The notes under the pieces were generated by a model, which searched no databases, was not told where the DNA came from, and worked only from the letters and a program-made list of their open reading frames with translations. A stretch of DNA of 27,040 bases from SVQP01 sp045603085 (GTDB lineage Bacteria > Bacillota > Clostridia > Oscillospirales > CAG-272). The translations under genes were made by a program, and so were the position numbers. Location: positions 1-27,040 of the forward strand of contig JAZULL010000138.1 in the NCBI GenBank assembly GCA_045603085.1, in the 5' to 3' direction. Below, in pieces: positions 16,464 to 24,428 of the stretch. How positions within the stretch are numbered: position 1 is the first letter of the stretch; each line of letters starts with the position of its first letter.

Positions 16464-17474
16464 TTAATAATGCACTTTCTTTTTGCTGACCCAAAGGTTG
16501 ACCATGGTAACAGCAAAAATGATCACAAACAGGATCAGTGCAGCCGCGCTGACCGTACCGTAGCGGTTGAACGGAAGCTCCTTATAGATCAAACCGACCA
16601 TGGTGTTGAGTCTGTAAGGATCGTGAGGGGGACCCATGTTCTCGCCAAAGATACCGACGATGCTGGAATATTCCTTAAAGCCACCGATAAAGCCGGTGAT
16701 GATAACGTACGCCAGCATGGGAGAGAGCAGCGGGATAGTGATGCGGGTAAAGACGCGGGCACGGGAGGTGCCGTCAACCTTTGCTGCATCGTAATACTGC
16801 TTGTTCACGCTCTGCAGACCGCCAAGCAGGATCAAAATCTTGAAAGGCAGTGCGTTCCATACAATATAAACGACCATAACGATCATGTTGGCCATGTAGG
16901 TTGAACCGTCGTTGATCCAGCTGATGGGGTAAGTGGTGGTCAGCCACTTGATGGTTTCGGGGTGGTTGACAAGCAGCCACTCGATGATATTGCCAAGTCC
17001 GGTAATATCAATGAAGTAGTTGACCAGACCCGCAGAGGTTACGATCTGCGAATCCATGCCAAGGAACGTACCGACGATATTGAACATTGCGGCAAATACC
17101 ATGCCGACTGCAATCGAGTTGGTTACGTAGGGCAGGAAGAAAATGGTCTGAAGCAATCTCTTCATAGGGCCGATCGAGTTCAGACAAACCGCGATCAGAA
17201 GTGCCAGGAACGTGGAGATCGGCACGGTGGCAAAACACAGAACCATGGTATTGATCAGGCATTCCTTGAAGTCCGGGAACTTGAGGAGCACCTTGGTGAA
17301 GTTACCGATGCCGAATTTGAAGGTTTCGCCCGCAACGTGTCCCATCGCGGTATAGCCTTCGGAAAATGCCATGAAAAGTGTATTGAGGATCGGCCATACC
17401 GTAAAGACAAGCAAAAGGACGATGGCAGGTGACAGGTACAGCCATGCTTTCCATTGATGTTTACTCTCTACCAT
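16464..17474 (-). CDS. ABC transporter permease, CUT1 family (MalF/UgpA-like)
   Basis: Membrane subunit of 336 residues with a first helix at about 10-35 (WLYLSPAIVLLLVFTVWPIL), more helices around 70-100, 110-135, 195-220, 250-270 and 305-328, and an EAA loop YYDAAKVDGTSRARVFTRITIPLLSP near 227-252. A 45-residue hydrophilic/amphipathic insert at about 140-190 is longer than in typical UgpA. The frame stays open upstream into the ATPase gene, but the chosen ATG has GAGGTG eight bases upstream and gives a normal permease N-terminus. It begins one base after the ATPase stop, so the two are translationally coupled. Confidence 0.93.
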   Translation of the reverse strand: MVESKHQWKAWLYLSPAIVLLLVFTVWPILNTLFMAFSEGYTAMGHVAGETFKFGIGNFTKVLLKFPDFKECLINTMVLCFATVPISTFLALLIAVCLNSIGPMKRLLQTIFFLPYVTNSIAVGMVFAAMFNIVGTFLGMDSQIVTSAGLVNYFIDITGLGNIIEWLLVNHPETIKWLTTTYPISWINDGSTYMANMIVMVVYIVWNALPFKILILLGGLQSVNKQYYDAAKVDGTSRARVFTRITIPLLSPMLAYVIITGFIGGFKEYSSIVGIFGENMGPPHDPYRLNTMVGLIYKELPFNRYGTVSAAALILFVIIFAVTMVNLWVSKKKVHY

Positions 17475-17475
17475 A

Positions 17476-18576
17476 TCACACCTCGAAACGGATTCTTTCC
17501 TCGGTCTGCTTATCAAACAGGAATACCTTATGACGCTTGAGAGAATAGCTGATGGTGGAGGCGGTTGCATCAATGCCGCTGTCAGCATTGACGATAGAGC
17601 GGATCACGGGGCTGACCAGACCTTCGTGCATGGAAACCACGCTGACGTCTCTGCCCATGACCTCAAGGGAGCGCATTTCGCAGGTCATCGGACCGTTTGC
17701 CTCCGGCACAAAGCCCTCGGGACGAATACCGATCATAACTTCCTGATCCTCTACGCCGGGAACGTCCAGCACGCAATCCGAGCCGATATACAGCTTGCCG
17801 GCCTCTACCCTGCCCTCAAATACGTTGATGGGAGGAGTACCCAGGAACTTGGCAACAAACAGGTTAACGGGATCGTCATACACATCCTGCGGAGCGCCGA
17901 TCTGCTGCAGCACGCCAAGCTTCATGACAACGATCATATCGGAGATGGACATAGCCCCCTCCTGGTCGTGTGTTACGAAAACGGTGGTGATGCCGGTTTC
18001 TCTCTGGATACGGCGGATCTCTTCTCTGGTCTGCAGACGCAGTCTTGCATCCAGGTTGGAGAGCGGCTCGTCCAGAAGCAGTACGCGGGGCATCTTAACC
18101 AGAGCTCTTGCAATGGCAACTCTCTGCTGCTGACCGCCCGAAAGCCCACTGGGCTTACGGTCCATCAGCTCGTCGATCTGTACCAGCTTAGCGGCCTCGT
18201 ATGCACGCTCCAGCATTTCGGTCTTGGTCATCTTGTCCTTGCCCTTCAGGTTTTGCAGGGGGAACAGGATGTTCTGCTTGACCGTCATGTGAGGATACAG
18301 CGCGTAGTTCTGGAATACCAGACCAACGCCGCGGTTTTCGGTAGACAGCTCGGTCACGTCATCCTCGCCAAAGAAGATCTTACCGCCGGTAGGCTTCTGC
18401 AGACCGCTGATCATATACAGCGTGGTGCTCTTACCGCAACCGGAGGGACCCAGCAAGCCGATCAGCTTGCCGTCCGGAATTTCAAAGGTAAAATCGTTGA
18501 CTGCGATTACCTCTTCATTCGACTTCTTGTTTCGGCTGGGGAAGACCTTTGTCAGATTTTGCAAAACAACTTTCAT
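17476..18576 (-). CDS. ABC transporter ATPase, MsmK/UgpC type
   Basis: Cytosolic ATP-hydrolysing subunit of 366 residues. Walker A GPSGCGKST (43-51), Q-loop Q90, signature LSGGQ (145-149), Walker B LLLDEP (166-171) and the switch histidine H203 in VTHDQ are all intact. Residues from about 235 on form the regulatory OB/TOBE domain seen in MalK, UgpC and MsmK. AAAGGAAG precedes the start. The first shared gene order ATPase-permease-permease-binding protein and one-base spacing make this the dedicated ATPase of the system; MsmK-type ATPases can also energise several importers, so wider use is possible. Confidence 0.95.
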   Translation of the reverse strand: MKVVLQNLTKVFPSRNKKSNEEVIAVNDFTFEIPDGKLIGLLGPSGCGKSTTLYMISGLQKPTGGKIFFGEDDVTELSTENRGVGLVFQNYALYPHMTVKQNILFPLQNLKGKDKMTKTEMLERAYEAAKLVQIDELMDRKPSGLSGGQQQRVAIARALVKMPRVLLLDEPLSNLDARLRLQTREEIRRIQRETGITTVFVTHDQEGAMSISDMIVVMKLGVLQQIGAPQDVYDDPVNLFVAKFLGTPPINVFEGRVEAGKLYIGSDCVLDVPGVEDQEVMIGIRPEGFVPEANGPMTCEMRSLEVMGRDVSVVSMHEGLVSPVIRSIVNADSGIDATASTISYSLKRHKVFLFDKQTEERIRFEV

Positions 18577-18630
18577 GTTCGTTCTTCCTTTGCTTTTATT
18601 GTTTTTTATTTATTTATTGCTAAATAACAA

Positions 18631-19428
18631 TCAGAAATATTGGCTGTCTGCCGCGATCTCGGCTTGCAGCTTCTTTTTGTACTCCAGCAGATCCTCGGGG
18701 GTATCGAAAATCATCTGGCTGGCCATATCCACGGTAACCGTGCCCGCAAGCAGGTCGTGAATGAGCGAATTGGTCTTGCTGGCAACCGCTACGATCACCT
18801 CAAGCACCGCGATACCAAGGAGCACGGCAGGAGCGACGATACCGCCAAGACCGCCGAAAAACATCAACACCATCAGAGCCGGTACCATGGTCTCAACGGT
18901 GAACTTGCCAAGCAGCGTTCTCACCAGCAGCTGAAGCGGCGTGATACGGACGCTGTCCACACGGACAACCGCAATACCGAAAACCTTTTTACCCACAGTC
19001 TGTCCGTTCTTCAAAATCAGAGGAATGGCAAACTCCACGACTAAGTATCCGACCAGGAGCGGAATGGACACAAACAGCAGCAAGAGATTGCACATCATAT
19101 CGTAAGCAACCATGGCCTCGGCATCCTGCAAGAATGCTTCGGCTGCTTGATCGTAAAGCGCGCGATTCTGCTCGCTAAGCGCGGAATAAGCCTGCTCGGT
19201 AACGTCAAAAAGGTGCATATCCTTGCCAAGGATCCCTGCCTCGGTAAGACCGTACTCGGTTTCAACGGCTTGCATACGGTCAAAATAGGTCTGACGGTAG
19301 CTGTCAAATCCGGTCACCCAAGAAAGCAGCGCAAGCACGCCCGTAGCTATGATGACCAAGAGGATCATGTCCAGCAAAAACGCCGCGATTCTCTTCCACA
19401 AGCTCGCCTTTTGCAGGTCATATATCAT
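18631..19428 (-). CDS. RDD-family membrane protein
   Basis: Membrane protein of 265 residues. It opens with the RDD motif pattern KRIAAFLLDMI (R12, D19), has a first helix at about 14-38, a long hydrophilic outside loop (about 40-110) rich in E, D and Q, then helices around 112-140, 175-205 and 210-230. The C-terminal signature is LIHDLLAGTVTVD followed by a charged tail. RDD proteins are poorly understood; some act in ion or solute transport. AGGAGGTG precedes the start and a good promoter lies upstream. It is the first gene of a long minus-strand cluster; the ABC ATPase starts 54 bp after its stop, with only a weak A/T hairpin (ATTGTTATTTA) between them, so co-transcription is plausible. 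Confidence 0.88.
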   Translation of the reverse strand: MIYDLQKASLWKRIAAFLLDMILLVIIATGVLALLSWVTGFDSYRQTYFDRMQAVETEYGLTEAGILGKDMHLFDVTEQAYSALSEQNRALYDQAAEAFLQDAEAMVAYDMMCNLLLLFVSIPLLVGYLVVEFAIPLILKNGQTVGKKVFGIAVVRVDSVRITPLQLLVRTLLGKFTVETMVPALMVLMFFGGLGGIVAPAVLLGIAVLEVIVAVASKTNSLIHDLLAGTVTVDMASQMIFDTPEDLLEYKKKLQAEIAADSQYF

Positions 19429-19503
19429 ATCAAAACACCTCCTTTTCGAACAGTTTTATCTATGTGCGACATCAAAATTGGCCGCATAGACCCATGCTAT
19501 AAT

Positions 19504-19532
19504 ATCATACCACATTTTCTGACAAAAGTCTA
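19504..19532 (-). promoter_or_regulatory. Sigma-A promoter of the RDD/ABC/nuclease cluster
   Basis: On the minus strand TAGACT (19527-19532), a 17-bp spacer and TATGAT (19504-19509) with a TGG extension directly before the -10. The predicted leader is about 70 nt, ending in AGGAGGTG. The rest of the 19429-19679 gap holds an A/T-rich stretch and the terminator of the HAD gene. Confidence 0.65.
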
Positions 19533-19644
19533 CACTTTTTTTGAGATTCTCCCCTTCTTTGCGCACTTTTGTTGAAATAGACAAATTACTGCGACATAAC
19601 GCGCCATGAAATATTTCTTTCTTTATATAAAGTAAATATAAAAT

Positions 19645-19674
19645 AACCGACACCCCGAAAAAGGAGTGTCGGTT
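19645..19674 (-). terminator. Intrinsic terminator of the dus/GH/HAD operon
   Basis: A 9-bp stem AACCGACAC / GTGTCGGTT, extended by CC-GG pairs around an A/T loop, lies five bases after the HAD stop codon and is followed on the minus strand by ATTTTATATTT. Confidence 0.85.
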
Positions 19675-19679
19675 AAAAC

Positions 19680-20339
19680 TCAATTGTAATTTTCGATGAT
19701 GCTCTCCAGCTCCTTCGGAGTATGTGCAACAGCCCGGGCGCCGATGCCGTACAGCACCTGCTCGGGACGGTATCCCCAGCAAACGTCGATGGCGTGCATA
19801 CCCGCGTTCAAGGCGGTTCTGACGTCCACGTCGCTGTCACCGATATAAGCACATTCGTGCGGCGCGGCCCCCATCAGAGCGGCCAGCTGCAGCGGCACTG
19901 CGGGATCGGGCTTGGGCGCGCGACCCAAGCGAAAGCCCTCGGCGGCAACAAACGTACCTGCCGGGAACAGCTGTGCCACCAGCGCCTTGACAAATTCGTC
20001 CTGCTTATTGGAATTGACCGCCATCGGGTACCTTTTGCCCAACCGCTCGATCAGCTCGGGAATGCCGTCGTAGGTGCTATTGGTGTGCATATATACCTCG
20101 GCATAGCGGCGGTTGTACGCCGCGTACAGCGCGTCAATGCGTGCATCATCCGCTCTGTATTCCTCGGGAAGTGCCATTTTGGCATAATCCCTTGCGCCGA
20201 GATTGATAAACTCGTAAACTCTGCGCTCGTCGATCTCGGGATATCCCAGCTCGGCAAGCGCCAGATTCATGCCCTCGGCAATGGCGGGAAGCGTATGTGC
20301 CAGCGTGCCGTCCAGGTCAAAAATCAATGCTTTTAACAT
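19680..20339 (-). CDS. HAD-superfamily phosphatase (phosphoglycolate phosphatase-like, Gph/PGP type)
   Basis: Cytosolic phosphatase of 219 residues. Motif I DLDGTL gives nucleophile D8 and acid/base D10. A helical cap follows (about 15-90), then motif II VNSNK near residue 109, motif III lysine in APKPDP, and motif IV GDSDVDV with the metal aspartates. This is subfamily IA, commonly annotated as phosphoglycolate phosphatase, but members act on many small phosphoesters, so substrate is open. The start lies 4 bp after the stop of the large secreted protein and is followed by a terminator, so it is the last gene of that operon. A phosphatase beside a secreted glycosidase-like protein may handle a sugar phosphate. 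Confidence 0.88.
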   Translation of the reverse strand: MLKALIFDLDGTLAHTLPAIAEGMNLALAELGYPEIDERRVYEFINLGARDYAKMALPEEYRADDARIDALYAAYNRRYAEVYMHTNSTYDGIPELIERLGKRYPMAVNSNKQDEFVKALVAQLFPAGTFVAAEGFRLGRAPKPDPAVPLQLAALMGAAPHECAYIGDSDVDVRTALNAGMHAIDVCWGYRPEQVLYGIGARAVAHTPKELESIIENYN

Positions 20340-20343
20340 GCGG

Positions 20344-22938
20344 TCAGCCTCTCTTTCTCCCCAAGCAAAGTGCGGCGGCGGGAATCAGCGCAAGGCCGAT
20401 CCACACTGCGGCGGACTTACAGCCGTTCTGCTCCGGGGCTTCGGTGGTGGATTCGCCCTCGCCGACGTCGGTTCCGGTGTCGCTCTCGGATTCCTGCTCG
20501 GTGGTCTCTTGTTCAGGGCTTGCATTTGCGGCGGTGCTCTGATAGCTGTACTTGAATCTCATACCGGGAGCGACGTCGCCCGAGGTATAGAAGTCTAAAA
20601 TGTCACCCGAGAAGGTAGAATATACCCAAGCGCCGCTCTCGGTCTGCGTGCCGGTATCGGCTGCGTCGTGCACGTTATCGGTCCAGGAGAAGTTGATAGT
20701 GAAATCGTAACCGCTCAGATTCAGCATGCTCTTGGGCACGGCAACCTGCATATATTTACCGCTTACGGTATAGCTGACCTTACCCACGGTCTCGGTCTCG
20801 TAGCCGTTGCCGGTAAAGCGCTCCAGCACGGCCTCGGTAGCCGAGGGAGAGGTCTTGTTCAGCACGTACTCAAAGGTCTCCCAACCCTGATTCTGCTGGT
20901 CGGTATCCAGATACAGCACCATCCAGAGCGGATCGGTATAGGGGGTGATATCCTCGTTGCACTCGACGTAGAAATAAACGAACTCATCATCTCTTGCCAC
21001 GCGCGCGCCGACAATATCGTTTCTGCCCGAATATTCGGTATAATAGGTAGAGCCGTAGCCCTTGGCATCACGGTCGCCCGTATTCCCGATGTAGGCGGCA
21101 TAATAAGGAGCGGCGGTGCTCCACTGCTCTGCCCCCGCGCTGAGATCAACGGTTTGCGCGGCACTCGGTGTCGGGATAGGTCTTGCGCCCTGGAACTGAC
21201 GGGACGCGTTGACCAGCTGATAGTAATAGTGGTCCTTGAGATCACCCTTACTGGGCTCGATGTCGCGGCTGTGCTCGTCGTCAAACTGATCGGGGAAGCC
21301 GTTGGGCGTATTGGCCCATTCCTCGTTTCTGCCTGCTGTCCATTCGTTCCAGCCGGTCACGAAAATGACCTTGGGATCCTTTTCAATGGCATAAGCGAAC
21401 TGCTCCGCCAGCTGATAACCCCACAGCTTGGCACCCTCTTCGGTGCGGTAGCCCGCAGAGGTGTAGGAGCGTCCCATGGCGTCGGGATGATTCATGGCAA
21501 CCATACTGTCGGTCACGTAGGAGTGATTGATGGCCACGCCAACCGTGGTCTGCTCCCAGTTGCCCTTCTTTTTGTCCTTTGTGGTGGTATAGTAGGTCGC
21601 CTGCGGGAAGGTGGAGAGCCAGCCCCAATTCAGCTTTTGGGTATCCTTGATCACGTAGCTGGACTGTCCTGCACGGAACGAGAAGAAATTCTTGATCTCG
21701 GTATCCAGTCCGGAAACCGAGGAAAGATTGCTTGAATGTGCCATGAGCATGGGCTTGCCGTCCAGATAATACCAAAGACTGTGGTACTTATCGGCACGGT
21801 AAATATCCAGATACAGCGATTGCAGCTGCTCAAGAGAGCCGTCTGTTGGTCCAAACGGCAGCATAAACGATACCTTGGGCGTATTCATGCCGCTCTGCTG
21901 CATCTCGCCCCAGGTTTCATAAAGCGGTGTGTAGCTGGATTTCCAAGTGAAATTGCCGTTGGTATTATCGGTGAAAATGACGTCTATGCCCGCGTCCGTC
22001 AGCATTTCGGCATGCTTGCGCAGAACCCATTCGTCATCGGTGCGGTAGTAACCGAACAGCGGCTCGTTCCAGAAGAACGCCGTGCCCGAGGTGGGCCAGC
22101 CCTCATGATCATAGTCGCTGATGGCCTCGGGATGCTCGGTGGTAAAGGCGGTGTTGTTGAAGGGCTCGTTAAAGGAGAGATCCACGTGCCACGTCCAGTA
22201 GAAAATTGCCAAGGTCTTGTCGGTCTTGAGGTCACCAACCTCGGCATTAGTCAAGGAAACTCTGCCAAGTCCGTCGGTGAACACCCACGTATCGGGCATG
22301 ACCTCATGGGTATAGATCAGGCTGTCCTCGGGAAATGCGTACTCGTCCGGGGTATCGTGACCCGTAAAGGCGTCCTTCAGGGAGGTCGCCTGATAAAAAG
22401 GCGTTTCGGGGGTTTTGGTGAAAGAAACCGTGATCTCCAGGTCCCCGCTCTTCTCTGCTCCGTCCTGCATGATAAAGCCCTTGGAAACCGTGGCGGGATA
22501 GACCCAAGTGCCGATCATACCCTCAACGTCCTTGATGCAGAACAGATACTCGCCTGCAGGCTGCTCGTCAAAGGACAGCGTATAGGTTTTACAGTCGTTG
22601 ACGTTTTCAAATCTCTGCTCGGCAATGGGCGCGGCAGAGATCGACTTGTCAAAGGTCTCGTTCCATGCATACAGCACCAGCGTTGCATCCGAGTCGGTGG
22701 TGCTCCAGGTAGGCAGGCAGTATGCCAGACCGTTGAAGGATGCGCCAAGGCTCAGGTGCGCGCCGTAGATCGCACCGGGCTGTACCTGATGTGCCGACTT
22801 CTGCGCATCCAGCGAGGGATCGTAAGCCTTGATTTTGATCGGAGAATCCGAGATGATGGGGCTTTGCTCTGCCATAACGGGAAGCGCAACGCCGATCAGC
22901 ATCAACAGCATCAGGATAACGGATAAAACTCTTTTCAT
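20344..22938 (-). CDS. Large secreted GH99/WbsX-like TIM-barrel protein with CBM9/DOMON-like domain and C-terminal anchor
   Basis: Exported protein of 864 residues. The signal peptide is cut near residue 23 (VMA-EQ). Residues about 27-175 look like a beta-sandwich. A glycosidase-like barrel follows (about 225-590), with FYWTWHVD (246-253), AGIDVIFTDNTN (316-327), KVSFMLPFG and VTGWNEWTAG (527-536); the GWNEW strand is typical of GH99-like and WbsX-type barrels, with E532 and D324 possible active-site acids. About 595-800 resembles a CBM9/DOMON carbohydrate-binding module (DEFVYFYVE, WMVLYLDTD). An acidic Ser/Thr linker (805-838) precedes a single hydrophobic helix (843-858) and RKRG, an anchor without LPXTG. 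AGGAGG precedes the start. Family assignment is by motif and moderate; substrate is unknown, possibly a mannan or host glycan. Confidence 0.72.
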   Translation of the reverse strand: MKRVLSVILMLLMLIGVALPVMAEQSPIISDSPIKIKAYDPSLDAQKSAHQVQPGAIYGAHLSLGASFNGLAYCLPTWSTTDSDATLVLYAWNETFDKSISAAPIAEQRFENVNDCKTYTLSFDEQPAGEYLFCIKDVEGMIGTWVYPATVSKGFIMQDGAEKSGDLEITVSFTKTPETPFYQATSLKDAFTGHDTPDEYAFPEDSLIYTHEVMPDTWVFTDGLGRVSLTNAEVGDLKTDKTLAIFYWTWHVDLSFNEPFNNTAFTTEHPEAISDYDHEGWPTSGTAFFWNEPLFGYYRTDDEWVLRKHAEMLTDAGIDVIFTDNTNGNFTWKSSYTPLYETWGEMQQSGMNTPKVSFMLPFGPTDGSLEQLQSLYLDIYRADKYHSLWYYLDGKPMLMAHSSNLSSVSGLDTEIKNFFSFRAGQSSYVIKDTQKLNWGWLSTFPQATYYTTTKDKKKGNWEQTTVGVAINHSYVTDSMVAMNHPDAMGRSYTSAGYRTEEGAKLWGYQLAEQFAYAIEKDPKVIFVTGWNEWTAGRNEEWANTPNGFPDQFDDEHSRDIEPSKGDLKDHYYYQLVNASRQFQGARPIPTPSAAQTVDLSAGAEQWSTAAPYYAAYIGNTGDRDAKGYGSTYYTEYSGRNDIVGARVARDDEFVYFYVECNEDITPYTDPLWMVLYLDTDQQNQGWETFEYVLNKTSPSATEAVLERFTGNGYETETVGKVSYTVSGKYMQVAVPKSMLNLSGYDFTINFSWTDNVHDAADTGTQTESGAWVYSTFSGDILDFYTSGDVAPGMRFKYSYQSTAANASPEQETTEQESESDTGTDVGEGESTTEAPEQNGCKSAAVWIGLALIPAAALCLGRKRG

Positions 22939-22958
22939 GGCAACCTCCTGACAATGAA

Positions 22959-23915
22959 CTAAATTAAGGTATCGGATCTTTGGTTAGCCGAACGGGATTT
23001 GAGCGGCAGCTCGCAGATCATAGCCGTGATCGCGCCGTCCAGCTCGGAAAGCGTCTTGCTCTGCTGTAGTCTTCTGGTGTATTTTTTGTCCTGCTCAAAC
23101 ATGCCCTGCGCGAGCAACCAGATCTCCTTGAGCCGCCCGTGGGTGGCGTGCTCGCTGCCCAGGGTGACTTGGTAGCGGTCGTACAGATCGCGGTAGAATG
23201 CAAGAATTATTGAACGAGTGAGCTTTTTGTCCGAGAGCAGTGCGGGATTCTGTAGCAGTCCCCTGCCCAGCATGATCGCCTGCGTGGCAGGAAAGCGCCC
23301 GGCAATATACTCAGCGTCTGCACGGGTGCTGACGTTTCCGTTATAGCATAAGGGAATTTTGGTATTGGCGGTGACGTACTCATAGGCGTCCAGATGCGGC
23401 ACACCGCGGTACATTTCCTTTCCCGTGCGGGGATGCACAATCAGCTCGCATACAGGATAGCGATTAAAGATTTCCATCAGCTCGGGAAGCTCATCCGCAT
23501 CCTGATAGCCGATGCGGGTCTTGACCGAAATGCGGGTGGGGCAGGCTGTAAACACGCGCTCCAAAAACAGATCCAGCGCGTCGGTATCCATCAGCATACC
23601 CGCGCCCTTTTTCTTTGCGGTCACTGTGCCCGACGGGCATCCGAGATTGAGATTGATCTCGCGATATCCAAGAGCCGCGATCTGCTCCGCCATCCAAAGA
23701 AAATCGTCGGCATTCTTACAAAGCAGCTGCGGCACGGTATGCTCGGGATTATTCTCGGGAGCCAGCTCGCGCACCTCGCGCGGCGTCAGACGGTGCACCT
23801 CGGTGGGTGAAAAAAAGGGGGTGTAGTAGCGGTCAACGCCACCGAAATACCGAGCATGCAGCGTGCGATAGACGCTGTCTGTCAGTCCTTCCATGGGGGC
23901 AAAATAATATTTCAT
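22959..23915 (-). CDS. tRNA-dihydrouridine synthase
   Basis: FMN/NADPH enzyme of 318 residues that reduces uridine to dihydrouridine in the D-loop of tRNA. The N-terminus YFAPMEGLTDSVYR is the Dus signature; LNLGCPSGTVTAKKKGAGML carries the catalytic cysteine C93, SVKTRIG the flavin-contacting K132, HPRTGKEMY the H161/R163 pair, and MLGRG (215-219) the phosphate-binding end of the barrel. The C-terminal helical domain is complete. The subtype is not certain; the sequence is closest in pattern to the small Dus proteins common in Clostridia. AAGGAAT precedes the start. It leads an operon with the large secreted protein 20 bp downstream, an unusual partner for a housekeeping tRNA enzyme. Confidence 0.93.
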   Translation of the reverse strand: MKYYFAPMEGLTDSVYRTLHARYFGGVDRYYTPFFSPTEVHRLTPREVRELAPENNPEHTVPQLLCKNADDFLWMAEQIAALGYREINLNLGCPSGTVTAKKKGAGMLMDTDALDLFLERVFTACPTRISVKTRIGYQDADELPELMEIFNRYPVCELIVHPRTGKEMYRGVPHLDAYEYVTANTKIPLCYNGNVSTRADAEYIAGRFPATQAIMLGRGLLQNPALLSDKKLTRSIILAFYRDLYDRYQVTLGSEHATHGRLKEIWLLAQGMFEQDKKYTRRLQQSKTLSELDGAITAMICELPLKSRSANQRSDTLI

Positions 23916-23938
23916 AAAAATTCCTTGTTTTTCTTTTT

Positions 23939-23967
23939 ATTATATCATACCCTTTGACCATTTGCAA
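23939..23967 (-). promoter_or_regulatory. Sigma-A promoter of the dus operon
   Basis: On the minus strand TTGCAA (23962-23967), a 17-bp spacer and TATAAT (23939-23944), with TGA immediately before the -10 (extended form). The predicted leader is very short, about 17 nt, which leaves room only for the ribosome binding site. Confidence 0.82.
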
Positions 23968-24030
23968 GAAAAATAATGCTATCCGCATCCACTTTATCCC
24001 CTTGCGTTTTGCCAAGAATAAACAATTTGT

Positions 24031-24059
24031 GAATTTGTGAAAAAAGCCATTGCACAAAT
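24031..24059. repeat. TTTGTG direct and inverted repeats at the small membrane protein promoter
   Basis: AATTTGTG occurs twice in tandem (from about 24024 and 24032), and the second copy is inverted by CACAAAT at 24053-24059, which overlaps the -35 region. This layout could be an operator. The 9-mer GAATTTGTG is shared with the palindrome upstream of the dGTPase operon. A/T-rich content makes chance occurrence possible. Confidence 0.3.
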
Positions 24060-24078
24060 CGTTTTTTTGTGGTATATT
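24050..24078 (+). promoter_or_regulatory. Probable sigma-A promoter of the 97-residue membrane protein
   Basis: TTGCAC (24050-24055), a 17-bp spacer and TATATT (24073-24078) with TG at 24070-24071 as an extended -10. The predicted leader is about 45 nt and ends in AAAGGAG. Confidence 0.65.
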
Positions 24079-24130
24079 AAATATGTATAACCATTTCCCT
24101 TGCCCGTCAAGGGGTGAAAGGAGCACAATT

Positions 24131-24424
24131 ATGGCAAACAGAGAAAACAATACCGGCGCAATCATTCTCACCGCTGCCATCAGCGCTGTTGCTGCTGCCG
24201 CTCTGACCGCAGGCATTATCTTCGCTGTTCAGAACAGAGAGAAGATCAAGGCTACCGCTGTTCGTATCAAGAACAAGAGCGTTGCCGCCGCACAGAACAT
24301 GAAGGCTAAGCTGCAGAGAAAGAAGAACGTTGAATTCAGCGTTGACGAAGAGTGTGAGATCCCCGAGGAGCTGAGCTTCGAGGACTCTGATGCAGATCTG
24401 GAAATTCTGACTACTGAGGACTGA
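24131..24424 (+). CDS. Small single-pass membrane protein of unknown function
   Basis: Not recognised. The 97 residues have a short polar N-terminus, one alanine-rich transmembrane helix (about 9-34), a strongly basic amphipathic stretch (36-66, many K and R) and a strongly acidic tail (68-97, about 14 D/E). The charge layout suggests an N-out, C-in topology with a cytoplasmic basic-acidic region; general shape recalls YtxH-like stress proteins, but no diagnostic motif was seen. AAAGGAG seven to eight bases upstream fixes the start; the frame is open for 27 codons further upstream without a better site. It has its own promoter and terminator, and its codons are heavily biased to AAG, GCT and CTG, hinting at good expression. 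Confidence 0.75.
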   Translation: MANRENNTGAIILTAAISAVAAAALTAGIIFAVQNREKIKATAVRIKNKSVAAAQNMKAKLQRKKNVEFSVDEECEIPEELSFEDSDADLEILTTED

Positions 24425-24428
24425 TCTC

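Noticed and set aside
17475..17588. Upstream extension of the MalF-like permease into the ATPase gene
   Set aside because: The extra residues are not permease-like, and GAGGTG supports the ATG at 17474.
17530..18627. Plus-strand open frame of about 365 codons
   Set aside because: Complement of the ABC ATPase gene, whose Walker and signature motifs are intact.
20668..22926. Two long plus-strand open frames
   Set aside because: Antisense to the secreted GH99/WbsX-like gene; no motif, no start signal.
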